Both the position numbers and the translations under genes were made by a program. The notes beneath the pieces are model-generated. The model made no database searches. It was not told the origin of the DNA and saw only the letters and a program-made list of their open reading frames with translations. From Sphingomonas flavescens (GTDB lineage Bacteria > Pseudomonadota > Alphaproteobacteria > Sphingomonadales > Sphingomonadaceae): a DNA stretch of 64,000 bases. The stretch covers positions 744,001 through 808,000 of the forward strand of contig NZ_CP133016.1 in the NCBI RefSeq assembly GCF_030866745.1, written 5' to 3'. The number at the start of each line of letters is the position of its first letter. Within the stretch, counting starts at the first letter, position 1. Shown piece after piece: positions 17,092 to 25,584 of this stretch.

Positions 17092-17754
17092 ATGAGCGAT
17101 CAGCTGACGCTGCCCGCCGAAGCGCGCGACCGGGCTGGCAAGGGAGCCTCCCGTGAACTGCGCCGCGAAGGCCGGGTCCCCGCCGTGGTTTACGGCGAGA
17201 AGAAAGAACCTCTGTCGATTCACGTCGAGGAGAAGCTGTTGTCGAAAATGCTTTCGACCGGCCACTTCATGAACTCGGTCGTGATGATCGACCTGTCGGG
17301 CAAGGCGCACCGTACGCTGCCGAAGGCCGTGGATTTCCACCCGGTGACCAGCCGGCCGATCCACGTCGACTTCCTGCGGATCGGTGAGCACACCAAGGTG
17401 ACCGTCGCCGTCCCGATGCGCTTCGACAATGAAGACGCCTCGCCGGGCCTGAAGCGCGGCGGCGTGCTGAACGTCGTCGTTCACGAGCTCGAGCTGGTCT
17501 GCGACGCCGCGGATATTCCAAGCGAGATCCACGTGCCGCTGGACGGCCTGGAAATCGGCGATTCGATTCACATCGGCCAGGTGAAGCTGCCCAGGGGCGT
17601 GACGCCGGCCAACACCGACGACGACTTCACGGTCGCCACCGTGGTCGCTCCGTCGGCGATGAAGTCCGAAGAAGACGAAGCCGAAGCACCGGCCGCCGAT
17701 GCGGTCCCGACCGTCGGCGCCGAAGAGTCCGAAAACGAGGAGAGCGGCGAGTAA
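17092..17754 (+). CDS. rplY: 50S ribosomal protein L25 (CTC/TL5 form)
   Basis: L25 binds 5S rRNA in the large subunit. The 220-residue form has the N-terminal L25 domain (residues 1-90, [20 protein letters not shown] then [15 protein letters not shown]) and a C-terminal TL5/CTC beta domain (about 95-190). An acidic tail ([22 protein letters not shown]) is typical of the proteobacterial long form. GGAG and TAGCTA precede the ATG. It is followed by a terminator and by pth, the usual order. Confidence 0.95.
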   Translation: MSDQLTLPAEARDRAGKGASRELRREGRVPAVVYGEKKEPLSIHVEEKLLSKMLSTGHFMNSVVMIDLSGKAHRTLPKAVDFHPVTSRPIHVDFLRIGEHTKVTVAVPMRFDNEDASPGLKRGGVLNVVVHELELVCDAADIPSEIHVPLDGLEIGDSIHIGQVKLPRGVTPANTDDDFTVATVVAPSAMKSEEDEAEAPAADAVPTVGAEESENEESGE

Positions 17755-17780
17755 TCGCCCTCTTCTTTTCGGGAAACAAA

Positions 17781-17816
17781 GAGCCGCCTGTCCGCAAGGA
17801 TGGGCGGTTTCTTTTT
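17781..17816 (+). terminator. Rho-independent terminator of rplY
   Basis: CCGCCTGTCC (17784-17793) pairs with GGATGGGCGG (17798-17807) through a GC-rich stem with one mismatch, a short GCAA loop and a T-rich tail (TTTCTTTTT). It lies about 30 bp past the stop and about 40 bp before pth. Confidence 0.85.
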
Positions 17817-17843
17817 GACCGCGCGGCACGCTAGGGAAATTGA

Positions 17844-18425
17844 ATGCAGATCTGGGTCGGCCTCGGCAATCCGGGCGCGCAATATGCGCTGCACCGGCAC
17901 AATGTCGGCTTCATGGCCGCCGACATTCTGGCGGAGACGCATAGCTTCGGCCCGTGGTCGAAGAAGTTTCGGAGTCTGGTTTCGGAAGGCCGGATCGGCC
18001 GCCACCGCGTACTGCTGCTGAAACCGCAGACCTTCATGAACGATAGCGGCGACGCGGTTCAGCAGGCGCTGCGCTTCTACAAGCTGGACGAGGATGCACT
18101 GACGGTCTTCCATGACGAGCTCGACCTTGCGCCATTCAAGGTGAAGGTGCGCGTTGGTGGCGGGCTTGCTGGTCACAACGGACTTCGCTCGATCAACGCG
18201 GCGCTCGGCCCCGACTTCCGCCGCGTCCGGATCGGCATTGGCCACCCCGGCCCCGGGCGAAAGGACCTCGTGACGCCACACGTGCTCGGCAATTACGCAA
18301 AGTCGGAAATGGAACCCTTGAGTGACATGCTGTCCGCGATTGCAACCGAGGCGGACTGGCTCGCGGATGGCGACGACGCCCGTTTCATGAGCGAGATCGC
18401 GCTTCGATTGCAGCAGGACCAATGA
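17844..18425 (+). CDS. pth: Peptidyl-tRNA hydrolase
   Basis: Pth recycles peptidyl-tRNA that has dropped from ribosomes. The 193-residue protein has the family N-terminus MQIWVGLGNPGAQYALHRHNVGF with the catalytic His19 (His20 in E. coli) and Asn9. Further conserved blocks are LLLKPQTFMNDSG and the FHDELDL aspartate, and VRVGGGLAGHNGLRSI. AGGG lies 8 nt upstream of the ATG. Its stop overlaps the next gene by four bases (ATGA). Confidence 0.97.
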   Translation: MQIWVGLGNPGAQYALHRHNVGFMAADILAETHSFGPWSKKFRSLVSEGRIGRHRVLLLKPQTFMNDSGDAVQQALRFYKLDEDALTVFHDELDLAPFKVKVRVGGGLAGHNGLRSINAALGPDFRRVRIGIGHPGPGRKDLVTPHVLGNYAKSEMEPLSDMLSAIATEADWLADGDDARFMSEIALRLQQDQ

Positions 18426-18997
18426 CGCGGCACCTGTTCGCTACCCAGCTATACGAAGCGGAGCTTGGCGATAACGCGCTGCTCGAAGAACTCGCGTACT
18501 CGATCCACGCGCTCGCCAGCGACGATATCGCCGGCCGTAACTGGTCCAAGGAGCATCGGTACGCCGGCTACACCAGCTACGCTTCCCTCAACGATCTGCC
18601 GCGCCGCGATCCTGCTTTTTCAGCGTTGGGCAAGCTCCTGACGCGTCACGTGACCGCCTTTGCGCGAGATGCGGGCTTCGACCTCGACCGCAAGCCGCGC
18701 CTCGACAGCCTGTGGGTCAATCTGTTGAAAGCCGGTGGGCATCACAGTGGACACATTCATCCACACAGTCTGTTTTCCGGCACGCTTTATGTGGACGTAC
18801 CCCCGGGCTCAGGCTCGATTAGGTTCGAGGATCCGCGGCTGCCGATGATGATGGCGGCACCGCCGCGACGCGATAGCTTCGTGACAATCGACCCTCATGC
18901 GGGGTTGGTGCTGATGTGGGAAAGTTGGCTTCGCCACGAAGTCCTGCCCGGCACCGGCCGCGGTGCGCGGCTAAGCGTTTCTTTCAACTTCGCCTGA
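18422..18997 (+). CDS. Putative 2-oxoglutarate/Fe(II) oxygenase (TIGR02466-like)
   Basis: A 191-residue protein of the DSBH oxygenase type. HHSGHIHPHS (107-116) supplies candidate Fe(II) ligands and His172 in WLRHEVLPG the distal one, followed by GARLSVSFNFA with an Arg that would bind 2-oxoglutarate. The pattern matches the TIGR02466 family of putative oxygenases, whose substrates are not known. It is translationally coupled to pth by an ATGA overlap, an unusual partner. The linked genes (pth, ychF, rplY) are ribosome-related, so a translational substrate is worth considering, but that is inference. Confidence 0.75.
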   Translation: MTRHLFATQLYEAELGDNALLEELAYSIHALASDDIAGRNWSKEHRYAGYTSYASLNDLPRRDPAFSALGKLLTRHVTAFARDAGFDLDRKPRLDSLWVNLLKAGGHHSGHIHPHSLFSGTLYVDVPPGSGSIRFEDPRLPMMMAAPPRRDSFVTIDPHAGLVLMWESWLRHEVLPGTGRGARLSVSFNFA

Positions 18998-19013
18998 CTT
19001 TGATTTTGACGGT

Positions 19014-19046
19014 GGCCATCGCTAGGGGCCCCCCTTAAGCGATGCC
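19014..19046 (+). other. Hairpin upstream of ychF
   Basis: GGCCATCGCT (19014-19023) and AGCGATGCC (19038-19046) can form a nine-pair stem with one bulged C. The loop contains the palindrome GGGGCCCC. It lies in the 95-bp gap before ychF and has no T-run. Whether it functions in RNA is unknown. Confidence 0.3.
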
Positions 19047-19092
19047 GACGGCTCCCCGCCTCGCGCACTCTCATCAAACGAATAGGATAATC

Positions 19093-20193
19093 ATGGGCTT
19101 CCGCTGTGGCATTGTCGGCTTGCCGAACGTAGGCAAATCGACCCTCTTCAATGCGCTCACCGAGACGGCTGCGGCGCAGGCGGCCAATTATCCGTTCTGC
19201 ACGATCGAGCCAAATGTTGGCCGGGTCGCGGTGCCGGATGCGCGTCTCGACCAGATCGCGAAGATCGCCGGGTCGGCGCAGGAGATCGAAACCCAGATCG
19301 AGTTCGTGGACATTGCCGGCTTGGTCCGCGGGGCGTCGCAGGGCGAAGGGCTCGGCAACCAGTTCCTTGCCAACATTCGCGAAGTGGACGCGATCGTGCA
19401 CGTCCTGCGTTGCTTCGAAGACGACGACGTGACGCACGTCGAAGGCCGCGTCGATCCCATCGCCGATGCGGAAACCGTCGAAACCGAGCTCATGCTGGCC
19501 GACCTTGACAGCCTGGAACGCCGCGTCCCGAACCTCACGAAGAAGGCGCAGCAGGGCGACAAGGAAGCGAAGATCGAAGCGAGCGTTCTCGGGCAGGCGC
19601 TTGAACTTTTGCGAGCTTCGAAGCCGGCGCGCCTGGTGACGCCAAAGGATCCTGAGGAAGAAAAGGCGTTGCAGCGCGCTCAACTGCTGACCGGAAAACC
19701 GGTGCTCTACGTCTGCAACGTCGGCGAAGGTGACGCGGCCGATGGCAACGAATTGTCCGCTCGGGTTGCGGCGAAAGCTGCAGCCGAGAACGCCAAGGCT
19801 GTCGTCGTTTCCGCCGCGATCGAGGCCGAAATCGCTACGCTAGCGGCTGAGGAGCGAGAAGCCTTCCTGTCCGATCTCGGCTTGCAGGAGACCGGCCTCG
19901 CCCGCGTGATCCGCGCAGGTTATGAGTTGCTTGGTCTAATCACCTTCTTCACAGCAGGGCCGAAGGAGGCGCGTGCCTGGACGACTCACCGGGGCGCCAA
20001 GGCGCCCGAGGCGGCCGGCGAGATCCATACCGATTTCGAACGCGGCTTCATCCGCGCGGAGACTATTGCCTTCGACGATTTCGTGAAGTTCGGCGGGGAG
20101 AGCGGCGCTCGTGACGCGGGCAAATTGCGATCGGAAGGCAAGGAATATGTCGTCCAGGACGGCGACGTGATGCTGTTCCGGTTCAACGTTTGA
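19093..20193 (+). CDS. ychF: Redox-regulated ATPase YchF (Obg-like, OLA1 type)
   Basis: YchF is a conserved P-loop ATPase of the Obg-related group, associated with ribosomes and stress responses. The 366-residue protein has GLPNVGKST (8-16, the G1 loop), VDIAGLVRGASQGEGLGNQF (G3 and following), a coiled-coil domain, YVCNVGEGD (G4-like; the NKxD motif is altered, explaining ATP rather than GTP use), and a C-terminal TGS domain (EARAWTTHRGAKAPEAAG). ATG 19093 follows AGGA. It ends with an 11-bp convergent overlap with the PAP2 gene. Confidence 0.97.
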   Translation: MGFRCGIVGLPNVGKSTLFNALTETAAAQAANYPFCTIEPNVGRVAVPDARLDQIAKIAGSAQEIETQIEFVDIAGLVRGASQGEGLGNQFLANIREVDAIVHVLRCFEDDDVTHVEGRVDPIADAETVETELMLADLDSLERRVPNLTKKAQQGDKEAKIEASVLGQALELLRASKPARLVTPKDPEEEKALQRAQLLTGKPVLYVCNVGEGDAADGNELSARVAAKAAAENAKAVVVSAAIEAEIATLAAEEREAFLSDLGLQETGLARVIRAGYELLGLITFFTAGPKEARAWTTHRGAKAPEAAGEIHTDFERGFIRAETIAFDDFVKFGGESGARDAGKLRSEGKEYVVQDGDVMLFRFNV

Positions 20194-20815
20194 CGTCGGT
20201 CTGAACGAAGCGCTGCGCGATACGCAGTGTAAGCAGCACCCACAACAGGCCGAACGACCAGCCGCCGACGACGTCGCTCGGCCAGTGAACGCCGAGCATT
20301 ACGCGGCTGAGGCCGATCAGCAAAGATAGCAGAAATGCGGCGGCAGCAGCGGCGCGATGCCAGCGCGTGCCAGCCGTAAGCGTCAGCGCCATCACCATAT
20401 AAAAAATCATGGAGCTGGTCGCATGGCCGCTCGGAAACGACTGGCTCTTCACGACGACCAAATGCGCCTCGAGATCGGGACGGGCCCGCCCGACCCAATA
20501 TTTCTGCAGTTCGCTAAGTCCCCGTCCGAGCATGGTGATCGCGATCAGGATAAAGGGCAAATGCCGGTGCCCAGCGTACCACAGCCATAGCGCGGTCGCG
20601 ACGCCTGCGCTGATCAGGACTGTCGGTTCGCCCAGCGCGGTGAAGGCCCTGGCAACAGCAGCAAGCGCGGGCCGGTGCCCCGCATAAAGTGCCTCGTAGA
20701 TCGCACGGTCGAGGGGACCTCGGCCGCCGACAAGCATGAGTAGCCAGATGCTGGCGAGCATTACGATCGCCGCGGCAAAACGCCACTGGCCGCGGGTGGT
20801 CATTCGTTCAGTCAT
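20183..20815 (-). CDS. PAP2-family membrane phosphatase
   Basis: A 210-residue polytopic protein of the PAP2 (phosphatidic acid phosphatase type 2) family. The three catalytic motifs are visible: KYWVGRARP (105-113), PSGH (128-131) and SRVMLGVHWPSD (170-181). About six membrane segments are predicted, with the active site facing the periplasm. Substrates in this family include phosphatidate, undecaprenyl pyrophosphate and phosphoryl groups of lipid A; which one applies is not clear. It overlaps ychF by 11 bases on the opposite strand and is otherwise isolated. Confidence 0.9.
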   Translation of the reverse strand: MTERMTTRGQWRFAAAIVMLASIWLLMLVGGRGPLDRAIYEALYAGHRPALAAVARAFTALGEPTVLISAGVATALWLWYAGHRHLPFILIAITMLGRGLSELQKYWVGRARPDLEAHLVVVKSQSFPSGHATSSMIFYMVMALTLTAGTRWHRAAAAAAFLLSLLIGLSRVMLGVHWPSDVVGGWSFGLLWVLLTLRIAQRFVQTDVKR

Positions 20816-20851
20816 CGCGGGCCGAACGCGAAAACCGGCCCGGCGCTCCGC

Positions 20852-23389
20852 TTAGAACTTCATGCCGGCGCGAAGACCGATCGTCCGGGGCCTCCCGACA
20901 ACAACCTTGGTCTGCGTACAGATGCTGCAGACCACGAAGCGGGACAGTTCGTTTCGTTTGTCGAAGATGTTGGAGCCGAACAATTCGAAGCTGTAGCGCC
21001 CCCAATCGTAGCCAGTGAACAGATCGACGACCGTGGAACTCTTGATCCGGCCCAAGAAATCGTTGGGATTGGTGCCGCCGTCGTTCTGACGAATGTCGGC
21101 AGTCGCCGACCCCTGATACGCGACGACGCCTTGAACGTGCGCATTGCCTGATCCCATTGGCCAACTGTAGCGGGCTGTCGCGCTTCCCTTGAACCTGGGC
21201 GTCACCGGAAGGCGCGTCCCCGATGGCGTTACGATATAGTCGCCCGCATCCGTACAATTGGGTGTGGTATCGACCGACGAGTGGCAGATCGCACCTTTGG
21301 TCTTGGCATCGGTGTAGGCACCGGAAAGCGTTAGCGTCAGGCCTCCACCGACATAGTTGATGTCGCTCTCGATGCCGTTGACGCTCGCGTTGCGGCCGTT
21401 CTGAATGACCGTCAGGCTATTCGCGCCGAGGAAGCTGAACTGAAAGCCACTCCACTTCTGATGATAGATGGCGCCGTTCCACCGGATCCGGCTACCCATG
21501 AACGTCGTCTTCCAGCCAGCCTCGTAATTGGTGAGGAAATCGGCGGCATAGGGAGGTGCGTTAGGCTGGCGATTGATGCCGCCCGGCCGGAAACCGCGTG
21601 ACCACGTGGCGTAGAACATCAGCCCGTTGCTGGGCTTCCACTGCACGTTCAGCCGGTGGATGTGGCCGGACCCCTTGCTGCGCCGGGGGACGGCCTTTCC
21701 ATCGACGACGTCGGCGACGTTATAGCAAGGGATATCCAGACCTGAGTTGCCCGTTGCCAAAGCGCTGGTGCGGTCGAAGCGAGCCTGCAGCCCGTTCACG
21801 GTCAGGCATCGGTTCTGGCCGGTGCTGAAGCCGCCTGGGTTGCCAGCGCCGAAGCCGGCAAAACCGTAGAGACTGTTGTTGAACTTATAGAAGCGAAGAC
21901 CGCCCGTAAGGGTGATCTGCGGAGTAATGTCCCAGTTCGCCTCGCCGAACAGGGCATAGTCCTTGTCCTGCCGTCGCTGGTTGGTCAGCCAAATCGTCCC
22001 GGGATAACCAGTCACCGAAAGCGAAGTCGCAAGGTTATCCACCATGTAATTCTGGAAGATGTGGTTCTTCTGATCCTGGTAGAACGCGCCGACGAGCGCC
22101 CGGATCGGCTTGTCTGCAGGCGTCGCGATGCGCAGTTCCTGGCTCAGCTTCTGGAACTTGTCGGTGCCCAGAATGTGCTGCCGCGGATTGATGATGGTTC
22201 CGGAATTGTCGACATAGGTCTGATAGTCGAGCAGCCCCAGATAACCGAGACTTTGGTAGTAGGAATCGTACGCGTCGGTATACTCGGTATAGTCGCTCGC
22301 GGCGGAGCGCGGGCGGACCATGTAGGCGCCGGCGTAGGTGACGTCGAAATTGGCGATTTTGCCTTGGATCGTCAGCGCGGCTTGCGTGAAGTGATCCTTG
22401 GCCGGTTCTTTCTGGAACCGGACCGTCTGTAACTCGGGCAGATTCTCGTTTTCGTAGAAAACACCATTCGCCTTGGTGTTCTGGTACATGATCTGCGGAA
22501 GCACGGTCCAATTGTCGTCGAGGTCGATCTTCAGCGCAGCGCGACCGCCGTAAATATCGACATCGTTGAAGTTCTTCTTGACGAAGCCGCTGTTGTTAAA
22601 GCCGATGCTGCCGCCCGGGTAAAAATAGGTCCGGCTACCCGGCACATTGTCGATGTACCCTGCATCATGCTCGTAAAAGCCGACCGCGCGGAACGCGATG
22701 CGCGATGTGAGCGGCAGGTTGATCATGCCCTCGAGTTTGCCACCGATCCCACCGTGCGCGACGCTGTTGATCTCCCCGTCGACGCGGCCGTAGGTTTTGC
22801 CGAGGTCGGGCTTGTTCGTTATGATGCGGATCGTCCCCGCTTCGCTCGATGCCCCATATAAGGTGCCCTGCGGCCCAGCGAGGCTTTCGATGCGCGCGAT
22901 GTCGTAGATATGGACGTCGAGCGTGCCGCCGATCGTCGTGACAGGTTGCTCGTCGAGATAGGTGCCCACCGACGGCAGCGAACCCGAATGGTTGCCGTCG
23001 CCGCCCGTGGCGACGCCCCGCATGTAAACGGTGGTGAATCCGGGCTGGGCGGTCTGGAAACTCACCGACGGAAGCTGCTTAGTGTACTGCTCGAAATTCG
23101 AGATGTTCAGCTGATCGAGCTTGCGCGTGCCCAGCACCTGGACGCTGATCGGCACGTTCTGCAGATTTTCTTCGCGCTTCGTCGCGGTGATGACGATCTC
23201 GCTCTGATCCGGGACCTGCCCATCTTGGGCCTTCTGGACCTGAGGCGGCGGCGCCGTCACGTCCGTGGCATTAGTGCCTGGGGCGGAAGACTGGCCCGGT
23301 GTCTGCGGCTGAGCGTTCTGCGCGATGGCTGGCGAAGCCAGCACTGTCGACGCGAGTAGAGTTAAGGCGAATGCGCGATTGCGGCCCAT
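20852..23389 (-). CDS. TonB-dependent receptor
   Basis: An outer-membrane receptor of 845 residues. ATG 23389 (with CTGGGGGG upstream) gives a signal peptide ending PAIAQ (residues 1-24). A Pro/Gln-rich linker leads to the plug, with EIVITATKREENLQNVPISV and LAGPQGTLYGASSEAGTIRI, then a beta-barrel ending in F (GLRAGMKF). Sphingomonads have many such receptors. Substrate cannot be told from sequence; the plug resembles the FecA/CirA-like group used for both siderophores and sugars. It follows a TPR-sulfotransferase gene on the same strand, with a palindrome and a possible promoter between. Confidence 0.93.
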   Translation of the reverse strand: MGRNRAFALTLLASTVLASPAIAQNAQPQTPGQSSAPGTNATDVTAPPPQVQKAQDGQVPDQSEIVITATKREENLQNVPISVQVLGTRKLDQLNISNFEQYTKQLPSVSFQTAQPGFTTVYMRGVATGGDGNHSGSLPSVGTYLDEQPVTTIGGTLDVHIYDIARIESLAGPQGTLYGASSEAGTIRIITNKPDLGKTYGRVDGEINSVAHGGIGGKLEGMINLPLTSRIAFRAVGFYEHDAGYIDNVPGSRTYFYPGGSIGFNNSGFVKKNFNDVDIYGGRAALKIDLDDNWTVLPQIMYQNTKANGVFYENENLPELQTVRFQKEPAKDHFTQAALTIQGKIANFDVTYAGAYMVRPRSAASDYTEYTDAYDSYYQSLGYLGLLDYQTYVDNSGTIINPRQHILGTDKFQKLSQELRIATPADKPIRALVGAFYQDQKNHIFQNYMVDNLATSLSVTGYPGTIWLTNQRRQDKDYALFGEANWDITPQITLTGGLRFYKFNNSLYGFAGFGAGNPGGFSTGQNRCLTVNGLQARFDRTSALATGNSGLDIPCYNVADVVDGKAVPRRSKGSGHIHRLNVQWKPSNGLMFYATWSRGFRPGGINRQPNAPPYAADFLTNYEAGWKTTFMGSRIRWNGAIYHQKWSGFQFSFLGANSLTVIQNGRNASVNGIESDINYVGGGLTLTLSGAYTDAKTKGAICHSSVDTTPNCTDAGDYIVTPSGTRLPVTPRFKGSATARYSWPMGSGNAHVQGVVAYQGSATADIRQNDGGTNPNDFLGRIKSSTVVDLFTGYDWGRYSFELFGSNIFDKRNELSRFVVCSICTQTKVVVGRPRTIGLRAGMKF

Positions 23390-23437
23390 ATACCCCCCAG
23401 ATTTGATGAGCGGTATTGCGACATGCGGCGGGCGGCT

Positions 23438-23465
23438 TGTCAATGTAAGCGTCGGCTAGCCGACG
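23438..23465 (-). promoter_or_regulatory. Palindrome and possible promoter upstream of the TonB-dependent receptor
   Basis: A perfect 16-base palindrome, CGTCGGCT-AGCCGACG, occupies 23450-23465, in the 88-bp gap behind the sulfotransferase gene. Read on the minus strand, TTGACA (23443-23438) follows it by six bases as a possible -35 element, with weakly conserved CAATAC about 19 bases further. The receptor may therefore have its own regulated promoter with the palindrome as operator. The palindrome could also be a hairpin (six-pair stem, CTAG loop). Confidence 0.45.
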
Positions 23466-23477
23466 AAAAATGTTTCG

Positions 23478-25049
23478 CTAGCGTTGCGAGAAGAGCGCAG
23501 GTGCGTCCGGATAGGCATCCAGGACAGACCCAAGCGCGTCCTTGAGTGGGCCCAAATGCTTCTCGTAGGCTCGCCATTCGTCGGTCGCGCTGCGGTAAAT
23601 TGGTTGCCGCACCTGCTCCGAGCTGGCTGTCCTGACCGGACGTTCAGTCTTGTAGAACTCCAGACAGGCCGGCTCGAACTCGAGCCCGCAATGCGTCAGC
23701 AGCCGCCGAACTTCCGCCTCCGTATCGCCCACCATCTTCTCGTAGATGACGCGGTGCACCTTACCCGGCAGCACATCGTCGATGTGGACCATCATGTGCA
23801 CGTAGTCGGCATAGTAACGACCGACGTCGGCAAGATCGTAGGTGAACGATTGCCCGTGGGCGAAATGCTGCCGGAAGTTCGACAGGCAGCAGCCCAGCGG
23901 ATGGCGGCGCGCGTCGATGATCGTGGCGTTGGGCAGGATTAGCTGGATGAAAGGCACGTAAAGCCAGTTGTTCGGAAGCTTGTCGATGAAGCGCGGCTTG
24001 CCCGTTCGCCGTTGAACCGACGCGCGGCGCATATACTCCTCGCCAAGCGCCCAAAGCTCTGCGGCGGACAGGGTCGCTAAACCCTCGGGATAGCTTCCGG
24101 ATTTCCTCGCAAGTACCGGAATATCCGGCAGTTCCGCAGTTCCTTCCACCGCGCTGTGACTGCTGAGAATCTGCTCGACCAACGTCGAACCCGCACGGGG
24201 CATCCCGACGATGAAGATTGGGTCCGCAGCCGAAGCCCCTCCGCTCCGCTCGGCGAAGAATTGATGGGTGAAAATGCCGATTGAGCGGTCGACCATACGC
24301 CGAACTTCCTGCGGATCATATGGATGGGAACCCAGCCGAAGGGCATTGCCGCCCGAGTAATGATCAAACGCCTCATCGAATCTGCCCGCGTCATGCTTCG
24401 CTTTGCCTAGCGCGAAGTGCAGATGAAGCCGGTCGGCATCTGTGGCACTCGGGTCGTTGAGAGCGCTACTCATCGAAGCAATATCGACGTCGTCCAGCGT
24501 TACGGTCTTGAGGTTCGCCAAGCTCCACCAGGCTTCCCCAAGGGCAGGCCGCAGTTCAATCGCATGCCGATACGCCGCAACCCCATCTGCCTGACGACCG
24601 AGCGTCTTCAGCATGTGCCCGTAACTCATCCATACTTTGGGCTGGTGTGGCGCGCGGTGGAGGACTTGCTCATACAAGCCGATGGCCTCCTCGAAATCTC
24701 CCAATCGGCCAAGCGTCGCCGCCTTCAGGTTCCAATGGCCGAGATCGTCCGGTTCCTCGTCAAAAATGCCATCAAGAAGGGAAAGCGCCTCTGCGGGGCG
24801 ACCAGTACGGCCGAGCACGAGCGCAAGGTTGGCCCTCGCCGCCGTCCAGCTTGGTGCCAGCTCGACCGCACGCCGCAACAGATGCTCGGCGTCTCCCCAT
24901 CGACCGATCCGAGCTGCGAGCTCGGCAAGCATGCGCATGGCTGCGACGTCGAATGGATCTTCCTTGAGGTGCGGCTTCAGGAGACGTTCCGCGACTTCCA
25001 GCCGATTGTCGTTCAGCGCGAGCGCTGCCTCCATTAGTCGTGGATGCAC
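23478..25049 (-). CDS. TPR-repeat sulfotransferase family protein
   Basis: A 523-residue two-part protein. Residues about 1-190 form four or five TPR-type helical repeats (for example VAERLLKPHLKEDPF, DAEHLLRRAVELAPSW, EAIGLYEQVLHRAPH). The C-terminal part is a sulfotransferase domain, starting with the PAPS 5'-phosphosulfate loop FIVGMPRAGSTL (279-290) and containing PRFIDKLPNNWLY and ATIIDARRHPLGCCLSNFR. It probably transfers sulfate from PAPS to a carbohydrate, peptide or tyrosine acceptor; the TPR part may bind the acceptor. GTG 25049 has GGGGG upstream; ATG 25034 is possible. The receptor gene follows on the same strand. Confidence 0.85.
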   Translation of the reverse strand: MHPRLMEAALALNDNRLEVAERLLKPHLKEDPFDVAAMRMLAELAARIGRWGDAEHLLRRAVELAPSWTAARANLALVLGRTGRPAEALSLLDGIFDEEPDDLGHWNLKAATLGRLGDFEEAIGLYEQVLHRAPHQPKVWMSYGHMLKTLGRQADGVAAYRHAIELRPALGEAWWSLANLKTVTLDDVDIASMSSALNDPSATDADRLHLHFALGKAKHDAGRFDEAFDHYSGGNALRLGSHPYDPQEVRRMVDRSIGIFTHQFFAERSGGASAADPIFIVGMPRAGSTLVEQILSSHSAVEGTAELPDIPVLARKSGSYPEGLATLSAAELWALGEEYMRRASVQRRTGKPRFIDKLPNNWLYVPFIQLILPNATIIDARRHPLGCCLSNFRQHFAHGQSFTYDLADVGRYYADYVHMMVHIDDVLPGKVHRVIYEKMVGDTEAEVRRLLTHCGLEFEPACLEFYKTERPVRTASSEQVRQPIYRSATDEWRAYEKHLGPLKDALGSVLDAYPDAPALFSQR

Positions 25050-25122
25050 TGAACAGCCCCCGTTCGGATCGTCATGACGCGAGCGTAGCGATAACTGCCG
25101 GCGCCCGCTATGCGGCGGCTTG

Positions 25123-25584
25123 ATGATCTATTTCGAAGACCTTGAGATCGGCAAGCCAGCCGTGTTCGGCACCTACGACGTGACCCGTGAAGAAGTGCTG
25201 GAGTTCGCGCGCAAGTATGATCCCCAGCCCTTTCATCTGTCGGACGAGGAGGCCGCCAAGACGCACTTCGGGCGCATTGCTGCCAGCGGCTGGCACACGG
25301 CGGCGATGGTGATGGCCGTTATCGCGCGCCGGGTCGTCGCGGAACAGCAGGCGGGCCTGGGTTCACCTGGCATCGACGAATTGCGCTGGAAGAAGCCGGT
25401 TTATCCAGGGGACACGCTAACGGTCAGCGGCGAGGTGCTGGAAAAGACCCCGTCCCGCAGCAGGCCGGACATTGGTTCCTTCCGCACCATGACGACCGTC
25501 ACCAATCAACATGATGAGGTCGTGATGACGTTCATCTCGATCGTGCTGATCCGCCGCCGTCCCGCGGCTGACCAGCAGTCCTAG
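25123..25584 (+). CDS. MaoC-like acyl-CoA dehydratase
   Basis: A 153-residue single hotdog-fold hydratase of the MaoC type. It carries KYDPQPFHLSDEEA (catalytic Asp and His) and IAASGWHTAAM, with LRWKKPVYPGDTL marking the conserved beta strand. Related proteins hydrate trans-2-enoyl-CoA to (R)-3-hydroxyacyl-CoA. ATG 25123 is preferred over TTG 25120. It stands alone and ends in a CTAG stop-codon overlap with the next gene. A second MaoC gene is at 54694. Confidence 0.88.
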   Translation: MIYFEDLEIGKPAVFGTYDVTREEVLEFARKYDPQPFHLSDEEAAKTHFGRIAASGWHTAAMVMAVIARRVVAEQQAGLGSPGIDELRWKKPVYPGDTLTVSGEVLEKTPSRSRPDIGSFRTMTTVTNQHDEVVMTFISIVLIRRRPAADQQS

